From the NCBI GenBank assembly GCA_016125045.1, contig WGML01000009.1, positions 53,206 through 117,205 on the forward strand: 64,000 nt of DNA, given 5' to 3'. Below the pieces are notes generated by a model, which was not told where the DNA came from, made no database searches, and saw only the letters and a program-made list of their open reading frames with translations. Shown piece by piece: positions 8,315 to 16,331 of this stretch. The position numbers and the translations under genes were made by a program. Position 1 is the first letter of the stretch; every line of letters starts with the position of its first letter. The DNA comes from a bacterium (GTDB lineage Bacteria > Pseudomonadota > Alphaproteobacteria > Caulobacterales > Hyphomonadaceae).

Positions 8315-9424
8315 ATGGAAGGATGGGGTCGCGTCTGGCTCAGGCGCGTTCAGCTTCGGTCCGCTGCGCCCGCCCTGTGCGCCATTTTGGCGGTTGGCGG
8401 CCTCGGCTGGTGGGGCCTCGATCATCACTTCTACGTCCATACCGATGACGCCCGCATCGTCGCCGACATCGTTGCGGTCTCAGCGGCGGTTTCCGGTCAG
8501 ATATCAGAAGTCTACGTCCAGCCGGGCGATAGGGTCGCCCAATCGCAGCCTCTCCTTCAGATAGACCCGGAGGGCGCCGTCCTGCGCCTACGGGAACTGC
8601 GCGCCGAGAGTCTTGAGAAAGAAGCCGAGATCGCCCGCGAGCGCATCCGTGCCGACGGCGCGCGCGCAAGCTACACCGCCCGACTTGACGCTGCGGCAGC
8701 CGACGTCATGGCGGCCCGGGCGGCCGAATTCGACGCCGAAACCCGGCTGGAGCTGGAGCGGGCCGAGTTCGTCCGCGCCGAGACCCTGAAGCGCTCTGGC
8801 TTTCTGTCCGCCGCCGCGTTCGAGAGGTCGAGGCAAGCGCTGTCGATCGCCGAGGCAAGTGTCGCACGCGCCCGCGCCGCGCGCGCTGCGGCCGACGCCG
8901 CCCGCGAAGAGGTGCTTGCGTCGACGAGCGCCGCCGCGGTGATCGACGCCGACATCGCCATTCATCAGCAAGCGCTGATCGTGCTGCGCGAGGCTTGCGC
9001 CGCTCAGTCCCTCATCGTTTCGCAACACAGGATCCTCGCGCCGATCGCCGGACGTGTCGACGACGTGTTCGTTCAAGCGGGCGAGCACGCCCACGTCGGC
9101 GCTCGCGTGCTGGTCATGCACGATCCTGACGACTTCAGAATCGAGGCAAATGTTCGCGAAGTCGATCTTCATCGAGTCGCGGTCGGCGCGCCGGTTTCGA
9201 TCCGGTTCGACGCCGCGCCGGGGCGCGTGTTTCATGCCCGGGTCGTCAGCGTCGCCACCGCCGCCGCGAGCGAGTTTGCGGTGCTTCCCGCGCCAAACGC
9301 CAGCGGCGCCTTCACCCGGATGTCACAACGCTTTCGAGTGGTGGTGTCGATTGATCCGGACGGCGCGCCGCAGCATGTCTTGCGCCCGGGATCGATGGTG
9401 CGTCTGCGGATCCGCGCTCGTTGA
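8315..9424 (+). CDS. HlyD/EmrA-family efflux adaptor
   Basis: Periplasmic adaptor for the MFS exporter encoded next to it (EmrAB type). From ATG 8315 it is 369 residues. It has one N-terminal membrane anchor (LCAILAVGGLGWWGL), the first lipoyl half with AAVSGQISEVYVQPGDRV, a long Ala/Arg/Glu-rich coiled-coil hairpin (about residues 75-220), the second lipoyl half APIAGRVDDVFVQAGE, and a C-terminal barrel ending in LRPGSMVRLRIRAR. An upstream GTG (8294) would add 7 residues; GGCGGG just before 8315 favours the ATG. Its stop overlaps the start of the MFS gene (TTGA at 9421-9424), so the two are translationally coupled. No outer-membrane channel gene is nearby. Confidence 0.88.
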   Translation: MEGWGRVWLRRVQLRSAAPALCAILAVGGLGWWGLDHHFYVHTDDARIVADIVAVSAAVSGQISEVYVQPGDRVAQSQPLLQIDPEGAVLRLRELRAESLEKEAEIARERIRADGARASYTARLDAAAADVMAARAAEFDAETRLELERAEFVRAETLKRSGFLSAAAFERSRQALSIAEASVARARAARAAADAAREEVLASTSAAAVIDADIAIHQQALIVLREACAAQSLIVSQHRILAPIAGRVDDVFVQAGEHAHVGARVLVMHDPDDFRIEANVREVDLHRVAVGAPVSIRFDAAPGRVFHARVVSVATAAASEFAVLPAPNASGAFTRMSQRFRVVVSIDPDGAPQHVLRPGSMVRLRIRAR

Positions 9425-10977
9425 CCGTCCGTTCCGCAAGTTCAGCGCAGGACGATGAGAACGCCCGGGTCCGGCCCTGGTCCGCGATCCTGACCCTGCT
9501 TGTCGGCGCGCTCGCGACATCCCTGTCCGCGACGCTCGTCAACATCGCCTTGCCCTCCGTCGTTGGCGCTTTTGCGATCGAGCAGCAACAGGCGCAATGG
9601 CTTGCAACGGCCTTCCTCGCCGTATCGACGCTGACCGTGCTCCTTAACGGATGGGCGGTGGAACGCTTCGGCGTGCGCAGCGTCTTCTGCGCGGCGATGC
9701 TCGTCTTCATCGCCGGATCCCTCATCGGCGCCGCGAGCGGCGACTTCGCCTCCGCAGTGGCGGGCCGCATCCTTCAGGGCGCCGGCGCCGGATTGATCCA
9801 GCCGCTCGGCGTGCTGATGGTGTATCGCCTGTTTCCCTTGGGGCGGCGCGGGTTGGCGCTCGGTGTCTTTTCGCTCGGACTCGTTTTCGCGCCGGCGATC
9901 GGGCCGTTCCTTGGAGGCCTCGCGGTCGACCGGCTTGGCTGGCGCATCATCTTTCTGATCACCTTGCCGATCGCGGTGGCCGCACTCGGGCTCGGGGCGG
10001 ATGCGCTTCCCATCCGGCCGCGTGAAGCGCCGCCGCCATCACCGCTCGACTGGCGGGGGTTCCTGCTCATCGGGAGCGCCGTGCTTCTCGCCCTCTGCGG
10101 TGTGTCGCTGCACCGCGGCGCAAACCCGGACGCCGCACTGGCCGAGGCCGCGTTTCTCGGGACCGGCGCGGCGCTCGCCGCATTCGTGATGCAGGAAACG
10201 AGATGCAAGAGGCCGCTGATGCCGCCCGCGCTGTTTCGTCAGCCCGGCTTTCTCATCGGCGTGATGGTGCTCGCGGGGACAGGCCTCGCGATCTACGGAT
10301 CGACCTATCTGATCCCCCTCTACGCCCAGCTGGTCCAGCTTCATTCTCCAGCGAGCGCGGGCGGGATCATGTTGCCGGCGGGGATTGCGATGCTCGTCTT
10401 CTTCCCGGTGGCGGGACGTCTCGCCGACCGGTGGCCGCCGCAACCCATCCTGATCGTCGGCGCCGCAGGGTTCGCGCTCTCGATGGCGCTGATGTCGGAG
10501 CTTGGGCCGGCGTCTTCAGCGACGCTGTTCGCTGCGCTTGTGATGCTCGGACGGCTTGGCGTGTCGCTTGTGATGCCCGCTGCAAATACTGCGGCGCTGA
10601 ACACCCTGCCGCCGGACCTCCTGCCCGCGGGCGCCACGACAGCGACCTTCTTCAGCCAGATCGGCGGCGCATTCGGCGTCACCCTGCTCGCATCCTTCAT
10701 CGACGGACGACGCGCGAGCGTCTACTCGGACATGGTCGAACGTCTGACATCCGCCGAGGTCGCGATGGCGGTGGAGAAACTGGCGCCGGCCCTGTCGACC
10801 GCATCCGCCGACCCCGACGCCGCGCGGCTCGACGCCCAGCGATATGTCATGCAACGGCTTGAGGCGGAGGCCTTCGCCGCGGCCTTTCCGCAGGCGTTCA
10901 CTGCGCTCGCGCTGCTCTTCCTCCTGATCGGCGTCATTGTCCTCCTCGCAACGCGACGGAGCGGGAGATCACCATGA
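9421..10977 (+). CDS. MFS drug:proton antiporter, DHA2 (EmrB/QacA) family
   Basis: Inner-membrane multidrug exporter of 518 residues, with the length and hydrophobicity pattern of 14-TM DHA2 transporters. Motifs: LVNIALPSVVGAF (motif D1 in TM1), QWLATAFLAVSTLT, GWAVERFGVRSVF (motif A loop) and GRILQGAGAGLIQPLGVLMV (motif B with its Arg), then FAPAIGPFLGGLAVDRLGWR (motif C). The start is TTG 9421, overlapping the adaptor stop by 4 nt; no better start exists, and coupling explains the weak initiation. Expected to export amphipathic compounds together with the adaptor at 8315. Confidence 0.93.
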   Translation: MTVRSASSAQDDENARVRPWSAILTLLVGALATSLSATLVNIALPSVVGAFAIEQQQAQWLATAFLAVSTLTVLLNGWAVERFGVRSVFCAAMLVFIAGSLIGAASGDFASAVAGRILQGAGAGLIQPLGVLMVYRLFPLGRRGLALGVFSLGLVFAPAIGPFLGGLAVDRLGWRIIFLITLPIAVAALGLGADALPIRPREAPPPSPLDWRGFLLIGSAVLLALCGVSLHRGANPDAALAEAAFLGTGAALAAFVMQETRCKRPLMPPALFRQPGFLIGVMVLAGTGLAIYGSTYLIPLYAQLVQLHSPASAGGIMLPAGIAMLVFFPVAGRLADRWPPQPILIVGAAGFALSMALMSELGPASSATLFAALVMLGRLGVSLVMPAANTAALNTLPPDLLPAGATTATFFSQIGGAFGVTLLASFIDGRRASVYSDMVERLTSAEVAMAVEKLAPALSTASADPDAARLDAQRYVMQRLEAEAFAAAFPQAFTALALLFLLIGVIVLLATRRSGRSP

Positions 10978-11058
10978 AGCGTGAAACTTCATCGATCGGC
11001 TAAGCGGGATATTGACCCTGATCGGGTAAATCTCGACGACGTCTTCGTCGGGAGCGCC

Positions 11059-12573
11059 ATGCGTACCGAGCCACTGTTGCAAGAACGCGTTATCGCGCAT
11101 GAGGCCTCCCGCAAGGAAGCCGCAGCCGCGATGCGCCGTCCGGACGGCCGGGGCCTTCCTGTTCGCGGTCGGTGGCTCGACCGCCGGGCGGTTTCCGACA
11201 TCGCGGTTGGAATTGACGCCGTTGCGGCGGTGCTTGTCAGTTTCGCGATCGCCGAGCCTCCGGCGCCGGGCGGGATCGGCGCGATGTCGCTCGCATCCGC
11301 GGCTCCCCATATCGCGCTTCCGGTCGCGGCGGTTCTGGCGATCAGGCTCGCGGGCGCGCATCGCTTCCACTATGCAGGTTCGCTGCGAGGGCATACCTCG
11401 CGGGCGGGACTGGCCGCAATCGCAGGGTCATTCATCGCGGCCGCCGTTTGCTGGCTCGCCTTCCCGCAAACGTCAGCGCCGGAAGGGCTTGTGACGCTGT
11501 CCGCGGCGCTCGTTCTTGCGCTCACCCTGCTGCACGCCGGACACCTCCTCGCCACCCGCGCCCTCACCCGCGCCGGACGCCTCTCGGAAAATGTCGTGAT
11601 CGTCGGCGCAACCCCGGCCGCCGAACGCCTCGCCCAGAAGAATGCGCGCGAGCGGGAGCTGAACATTCTCGGCTATTTCGACGACCGCGCGGGCCGTCGG
11701 CCCGTGGACCTCGCCGGAGCGCCTCATCTCGGCGGCGTCGACGACCTCCTGAACTGGCCGCGTCTGCCGGATGTCGACCGCATCGTCATCACGGTGACGT
11801 CGACCGCGCAGGATCGCGTCCGCAACCTGATCGACCGGCTTCGGGGCTTGCCGCAGCAAGTGATCCTCGTCCTCGACCTCGAAGGATTCAATCCTGAGCA
11901 CACTTCGCTCGCGCGGATCGCGGACGCCCCCGCCGCCTATATCTCGGGCGCACCGCGGGACTTCCGCCGCGCGGCCGTCAAGCGCTGCGTGGACGTGGCG
12001 GGCGCGCTCGCGATCGGGATCTGCGCCGCCCCGATCATGCTCCTGATCGCAGCCGCGATCCGCCTCGACAGTCCTGGCCCGGCGCTGTTCAGGCAGAAGC
12101 GCCACGGCTTCAACAACGAGGTCATCCGCGTCTGGAAGTTCCGGACGATGCGCGTCGATCCGCTCGCCGAACACGGCCTCATCGTGCAGACGATGGCCAA
12201 CGATCCGCGGGTCACGCGCGTCGGAAAGTGGCTCCGCCGGCTAAGCCTCGACGAACTCCCGCAAATCCTGAACATTCTGCGGGGAGACATGTCCCTTGTC
12301 GGCCCGAGGCCGCACGCCGTTGGAATGACCGCGGAAGCCGTCGGCGTCCACACGGTGGTTGCAGACTACGCCCACCGCCACCGCATGAAGCCGGGGCTGA
12401 CCGGATGGGCGCAGATCAACGGATCGCGCGGACCGGTTCACACGGCGGACGGTGTTCGCGAACGCGTGCGCTACGATCTGCACTACATCGAGCACGCCGG
12501 CTTCTGGCTCGACCTCTACATCATCGTCATGACGCTGCCGCGCCTGCTCGGCGACGCCGGAAAGGTGCGCTGA
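11059..12573 (+). CDS. hfsE: Polyprenyl-phosphate sugar-1-phosphate transferase, full-length (HfsE/PssY/WcaJ type)
   Basis: Initiating enzyme of polysaccharide repeat assembly: it transfers a sugar-1-phosphate to undecaprenyl phosphate at the inner membrane. 504 residues from ATG 11059 (GGGAG 4-8 nt upstream); an in-frame GTG at 10981 would add 26 residues. Order: several N-terminal membrane helices, a Rossmann-like CoA-binding-type domain (VVIVGATPAAERLAQ), one membrane helix, then the catalytic bacterial sugar transferase domain with VWKFRTMRVD, LRRLSLDELPQILNILRGDM, SLVGPRPHA and MKPGLTGWAQINGSRG. It is first in a tight three-gene unit with a GT2 and a polysaccharide deacetylase, the arrangement of hfsE-hfsG-hfsH without the flippase hfsF. 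The family is certain; HfsE rather than PssY/PssZ is context-based. Confidence 0.88.
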   Translation: MRTEPLLQERVIAHEASRKEAAAAMRRPDGRGLPVRGRWLDRRAVSDIAVGIDAVAAVLVSFAIAEPPAPGGIGAMSLASAAPHIALPVAAVLAIRLAGAHRFHYAGSLRGHTSRAGLAAIAGSFIAAAVCWLAFPQTSAPEGLVTLSAALVLALTLLHAGHLLATRALTRAGRLSENVVIVGATPAAERLAQKNARERELNILGYFDDRAGRRPVDLAGAPHLGGVDDLLNWPRLPDVDRIVITVTSTAQDRVRNLIDRLRGLPQQVILVLDLEGFNPEHTSLARIADAPAAYISGAPRDFRRAAVKRCVDVAGALAIGICAAPIMLLIAAAIRLDSPGPALFRQKRHGFNNEVIRVWKFRTMRVDPLAEHGLIVQTMANDPRVTRVGKWLRRLSLDELPQILNILRGDMSLVGPRPHAVGMTAEAVGVHTVVADYAHRHRMKPGLTGWAQINGSRGPVHTADGVRERVRYDLHYIEHAGFWLDLYIIVMTLPRLLGDAGKVR

Positions 12574-12576
12574 CCC

Positions 12577-13584
12577 ATGTGCGCCGGAGCGTCGTCCATG
12601 ATCGATGAAGGCTTAGCCGAGACGCTTCTCGAACTCCGCGTCGAAGTGATCGACAACGCTGCACGCGTTTCCGCCGAGTCTGGCGGGTCGCCGAAGCTGA
12701 CGATCGTGATCCCGACCTTCCACGACGACGCCTCCCGGCTTCTGCGCGATCTCGCCGCCTGCGACCGTAGCGGCGAAGTCGAGATCATCGTCTACGAGGA
12801 TGGCCCCACGGATCGCTCGCTGCGGACGCGTCTGCAATCGGCGGCCGACACGCTCGACACCCCCGTTCGGATCCTTCGAGCGGCGGTCAATCGCGGACGC
12901 TCAGCGGCGCGAAATGTCGGCGCCGCCGCCGCACGCGCGGAATGGATCGTGCTGCTTGATGCGGACATGGCCCCGGATTCCCGGCGATTTCTCGCGGTCT
13001 ACCTCGACGCCATCGAAACTGCGCCCGGCCCTGCGATCATCGTCGGCGGCTTTTCGCTCCACCAGTCGCCGCGCGACGCGCGGTTCAGCCTTCACCGGTG
13101 GCAGTCGATGCGGTCCGAATGCCGCCCGGCGGAGGTTCGTTCGTCCGCCCCCGCCTGGCACGTTTTCACCAGCAATCTGATGGTTCACAGGTCTGTTCTT
13201 GATCGTGAACCCTTCGATGAAAGCTTCAAGGGCTGGGGCTGGGAGGATGTCGAATGGGGCCTGCGGACGGAGGCTCACGCTCCGATCATTCATATCGACA
13301 ACACCGCATCCCATCTCGGCCTGGACGACGCCGCCACCCTCATTGGCAAGTATGTGCGGTCTGGCCATAACTTTGTGCGCCTGATCAACGAGCATCCGGA
13401 AACCCTACGGTCGAGCCAGCTTTATCGGGCGGCCCGGCTCGCCCGCCGCGCGCCCCTGAAACGGGAATTGGGCGCCGCGGCGAAGTGGCTCGCGCTCGAT
13501 CCGCTGGGTGTCATTCCGCTGCCCCTGCGGGGGCGCGCATTGAAAGTGTTGCGTGCCGTTTCCTATGCAGAGGCGCTCGCCTGA
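12577..13584 (+). CDS. hfsG: Glycosyltransferase family 2 (HfsG-like)
   Basis: Cytoplasmic GT-A glycosyltransferase extending the lipid-linked repeat. 335 residues. Near the N-terminus is LTIVIPTFHDD (nucleotide-binding strand), then AVNRGRSAARNVGAAAA and the metal-binding LLDADMAPD (DxD). The acceptor-site signature GWGWEDVEWGLR (ED) and a conserved C-terminal helix follow. The start is ATG 12577, 3 nt after the preceding stop; a second ATG at 12598 has GGAG 9 nt upstream and may be the real start. Its stop overlaps the next start (ATGA at 13584). Its position between an HfsE-like and an HfsH-like gene supports HfsG, which adds N-acetylglucosamine in Caulobacter; the sugar here is unproven. 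Confidence 0.85.
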   Translation: MCAGASSMIDEGLAETLLELRVEVIDNAARVSAESGGSPKLTIVIPTFHDDASRLLRDLAACDRSGEVEIIVYEDGPTDRSLRTRLQSAADTLDTPVRILRAAVNRGRSAARNVGAAAARAEWIVLLDADMAPDSRRFLAVYLDAIETAPGPAIIVGGFSLHQSPRDARFSLHRWQSMRSECRPAEVRSSAPAWHVFTSNLMVHRSVLDREPFDESFKGWGWEDVEWGLRTEAHAPIIHIDNTASHLGLDDAATLIGKYVRSGHNFVRLINEHPETLRSSQLYRAARLARRAPLKRELGAAAKWLALDPLGVIPLPLRGRALKVLRAVSYAEALA

Positions 13585-14432
13585 TGAGCGACGCTCCGCC
13601 GCCATCCCGGTCTCTGCCGGCCCGCCTTCGCCGCCGCGCGGTGCAGTGGACATGCGCGGCTCCCGCCACGCTCGCCGCGCCTGCGCCCGTGCTCAGCTTC
13701 GCGTTCGACGACTTCCCGAAGTCCGCGCTCGACGGCGCCGACATCATCGAGCGGCATGGCGGGCGCGCCGGCTTCTTTGCTTGTACATCCTACCTCAACA
13801 CACGCCGCGCCGACTATGGAGACATGTTTGACGCTGCTGCGATCCGCGCGTTGAGCGAACGCGAACACGAAATCGGCGGGCACTCGCACATGCATCCGAA
13901 CTACGCCCTGCTCCCGGCGCGAGCGATCATCGACGACCTCGATCAGAACACCCGGAGTCTCAACGACCTTGGATTGCGGGGAGTCGTGAAAAGCTTCGCC
14001 TATCCCTTCGGAGAGACGTCGGTCACGGCCAAGCGTCTCGTCGCCTCGCGTTATCTGATCGCGAGGGGGGCCCTGTCCGGGTTCAATTCGGGGATGGTGG
14101 ACCGGGCCCAGCTTCGCGCTGTCGCGCTCGGCCCTGATGGAGCGCATCACAGGCGCGCCTGCCGTATGCTGAAAGCGGCAGCGCGCCGCCCGGCGTGGCT
14201 GATGCTCTTCACGCACGATGTGTCGCGAAAGCCTTCCGCCTACGGCGTCACGCCGCAATGCTTAGACGACCTATGCCGCAGGGCGATCGACCTGGGCTTC
14301 AGACTTGCCACTCCGACGGATGCGGCGTTGTCTTGCGGGCTCGCTGCGTCGACGCCCGGCGCGGCGTCACCCCAAGGCCGGCCCGCTGGCCCGCGCGTTC
14401 AGGGCCAGCCTCAAGCGCAAGCCGTCCGCTGA
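13584..14432 (+). CDS. hfsH: Polysaccharide deacetylase (HfsH-like, carbohydrate esterase 4 fold)
   Basis: Removes N-acetyl groups from the polysaccharide; in Caulobacter HfsH deacetylates holdfast GlcNAc and is needed for adhesion. 282 residues from the ATG overlapping the GT2 stop. The NodB-type motifs are present: SFAFDDFP (Asp42/Asp43), the metal site HSHMH (His100, His104) and AYPFGE, then a C-terminal LMLFTHDVSR. No signal peptide is seen, consistent with a cytoplasmic enzyme. The last ~44 residues (after TPTDAALSCG, Pro/Gly/Ala-rich) are read from DNA that also encodes the tail of hfsC on the other strand (134-nt overlap), so this tail may not be conserved. Confidence 0.86.
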   Translation: MSDAPPPSRSLPARLRRRAVQWTCAAPATLAAPAPVLSFAFDDFPKSALDGADIIERHGGRAGFFACTSYLNTRRADYGDMFDAAAIRALSEREHEIGGHSHMHPNYALLPARAIIDDLDQNTRSLNDLGLRGVVKSFAYPFGETSVTAKRLVASRYLIARGALSGFNSGMVDRAQLRAVALGPDGAHHRRACRMLKAAARRPAWLMLFTHDVSRKPSAYGVTPQCLDDLCRRAIDLGFRLATPTDAALSCGLAASTPGAASPQGRPAGPRVQGQPQAQAVR

Positions 14433-15615
14433 TCGCTACATAAGTCGCCCATACGATGCTGTTCTGGGCGAGGAACAAGCTCTCCGAAACACCGAACAGC
14501 AACAGCTGTCCGATGGCGGCGAGCACGAACACTCCGACCGGCGAAACGGCGCAGCGTCGGCTCCCGCGCCAGATCGAGAACGCAAGATCGAGTGCGAAAA
14601 TCGCCGCGCCGCCCAACCCCACCGCCAGCGCGAGATCAAGCCAGCCGCTATGGGCCGTTGGCGCGTTCCACTCAAGCGCCGTTGCGATCATCATCCGCTC
14701 ATCGCTCGCCCGGGCCCAGAACGCGCCATAGCCATAACCCGTCAGCGGGCGCTCCCAGACCGCGCTCTGGAGGAGGGTCCAGATGTCGGTCCGGCCGGTA
14801 AGGGTCGCATCGCGTCCAAGCGTCGAGAACAGGAGGCCGGGGTCAAGCAAGGCGATCGCCGCCAGCAGGGTCGCCGCGACCGCCGCCGCCCACAGCGCGA
14901 TGATCGCCAAGGTCCGCCCCCGGGACGCAATCCATCCGATCGCGACCACCCCAAGGCCCAGCAGCGTTCCGAGCAGCGCGGTGACGGACTGCGACAACAC
15001 GACCAGCGCCAGCGCGCCCGCGAGCGCCGCAAGCCACACGCGACGCCACGGCTCATCGCGCCACACCAGGAATGCGAACAGAAGGCTCGATCGCGCCATG
15101 TGCCCGCCGAGCTGGTTCTTCTCCCACCAGCCGCCGCTCCAGGCGCCTGGATGCACCGCATCCGAAACGCCGAACGCCGGCCAAAGCACACCCGCCGCAA
15201 CGTTGAGGGCGGTCGAGATCGTCCAGGCCGCACCAAGAATGCGCAGGAGCGTCGACCAGTCATACCGCGCCGCGAGATAGAAACCGAACGCCGTGGTCGC
15301 CGCCAGCGCCAACGATCGCCGGAAGGTGACGTCGGGGAGGATCGACCAAAGCGTCGACGCGACGGCGAGCAAGGTGAGCAGACATATCCAGGGCGATCTC
15401 AGCACGACCGAGACGCTGCGGGATCCGGCGGCGACGAGACCCGCAGCGACAAGCGCGTAAACCGGCAACCACATCATGCGGAGGAGGAGACTGTCCTCAC
15501 CCGCCATCGGATCGGGATTAAGAAGTTTGGGTAGAAACGCCTCCATGAACAGGAGCACTCCCACCACCGCAAGCCCGATCTCGGCGGCGTGGGGTCGTGT
15601 TCGCGCTTCTCTCAC
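14299..15615 (-). CDS. hfsC: Wzy-type polysaccharide polymerase / O-antigen ligase family (HfsC-like)
   Basis: Polytopic inner-membrane protein expected to polymerise flipped repeat units on the periplasmic face. 438 residues with about ten hydrophobic segments. The large periplasmic loop contains WWEKNQLGGHMARSS and LTGRTDIWTLL...RPLTGYGYGAFW, the Wzy_C/O-antigen-ligase signature. The GTG start (15613-15615) overlaps the hfsB stop by 4 nt (GTGA), so hfsABC are coupled. HfsC and HfsI are redundant polymerases in Caulobacter. The ~30 residues at the C-terminus lie in the convergent overlap with the deacetylase gene and look like low-complexity extension. Confidence 0.87.
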   Translation of the reverse strand: MREARTRPHAAEIGLAVVGVLLFMEAFLPKLLNPDPMAGEDSLLLRMMWLPVYALVAAGLVAAGSRSVSVVLRSPWICLLTLLAVASTLWSILPDVTFRRSLALAATTAFGFYLAARYDWSTLLRILGAAWTISTALNVAAGVLWPAFGVSDAVHPGAWSGGWWEKNQLGGHMARSSLLFAFLVWRDEPWRRVWLAALAGALALVVLSQSVTALLGTLLGLGVVAIGWIASRGRTLAIIALWAAAVAATLLAAIALLDPGLLFSTLGRDATLTGRTDIWTLLQSAVWERPLTGYGYGAFWARASDERMMIATALEWNAPTAHSGWLDLALAVGLGGAAIFALDLAFSIWRGSRRCAVSPVGVFVLAAIGQLLLFGVSESLFLAQNSIVWATYVAISGRLALEAGPERAGQRAGLGVTPRRASTQRARKTTPHPSEWQV

Positions 15616-16310
15616 CTGATGATCCGATCGAGGAAGCGCGCGTCCGCCCGCACCCGATTGAGGACGACGCCCGCTACGCGTCCGCCGTGCTCCTCAACCG
15701 CATCCGCGAGCGCTGCGATATCTTCCGCGCGGGTCGAGTCCGCCGCCGCAACAATCACAACCTGGTCCATCTGGGATGCGACCACGAGGCCGGCCGAGGA
15801 CGCCTCCAGCGAAGGGGCGTCCACGACGGTCCAGTCGCACGCACGGCGAAGCGCGTCCCAGTAGCGCGGGCGCGACCGCACCGTCAGCGCCTGCCCCTGC
15901 TTGACCTGTTCCGTGTCGAAATGCGTCACCATCAGACGGGTCTCCCCGACGCGGTGCACCGTGAACGCGCCGGGCTGCCCCTCTTTGAGCGAGGCGTTGT
16001 CCGCCTCGAGCGCGAAGAAGGGCTCTCCGCCGAGGGTCGCAGGATAGGGCTTGCTGACGCCGCCATAACGGCTCGACAGCGCGCCGACCGCGAACGTGTT
16101 GAACGCCCCGTTCTTCTGGAGGTCGAGATCGATCAGCCACACCGCGCGGCGGGACCGCTCGGCGGCAAACAGCGCAAACTCAGTGGCGACGCCGGACACC
16201 CCCTCACCCGGATGCGCCGACATGAACAATACAAGGCGTCCGCCGCTCGTCGCGGGGCGGCGCGCAAGTTCGCGATACAGAGGCTCGATGTCCTTGTCTG
16301 CGCTCAGCAT
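15612..16310 (-). CDS. hfsB: HfsB-like CpsD/CapB-family ATPase relative with broken Walker A
   Basis: Cytoplasmic partner of the HfsA co-polymerase, related to the kinase half of Wzc/CpsD. 232 residues. The Walker A' strand VWLIDLDLQKN and the later WTVVDAPS strand keep the MinD/BY-kinase fold. The P-loop, however, reads HPGEGVSG (34-40 region): the canonical GKST/GKTT Lys and Thr are replaced by Val38 and Gly40. No C-terminal tyrosine cluster is present. It is therefore probably not an active tyrosine kinase but a structural or regulatory ATPase-fold protein. It lies in the hfsA-hfsB-hfsC minus-strand operon, 21 nt after hfsA. Confidence 0.83.
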   Translation of the reverse strand: MLSADKDIEPLYRELARRPATSGGRLVLFMSAHPGEGVSGVATEFALFAAERSRRAVWLIDLDLQKNGAFNTFAVGALSSRYGGVSKPYPATLGGEPFFALEADNASLKEGQPGAFTVHRVGETRLMVTHFDTEQVKQGQALTVRSRPRYWDALRRACDWTVVDAPSLEASSAGLVVASQMDQVVIVAAADSTRAEDIAALADAVEEHGGRVAGVVLNRVRADARFLDRIIR

Positions 16311-16331
16311 GAAGACCGATCCCTCATGCCG

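Noticed and set aside
14305..15534. 409-residue open frame antisense to hfsC
   Set aside because: Arg/Gln/His-rich product with no fold; the other strand gives a coherent membrane protein.
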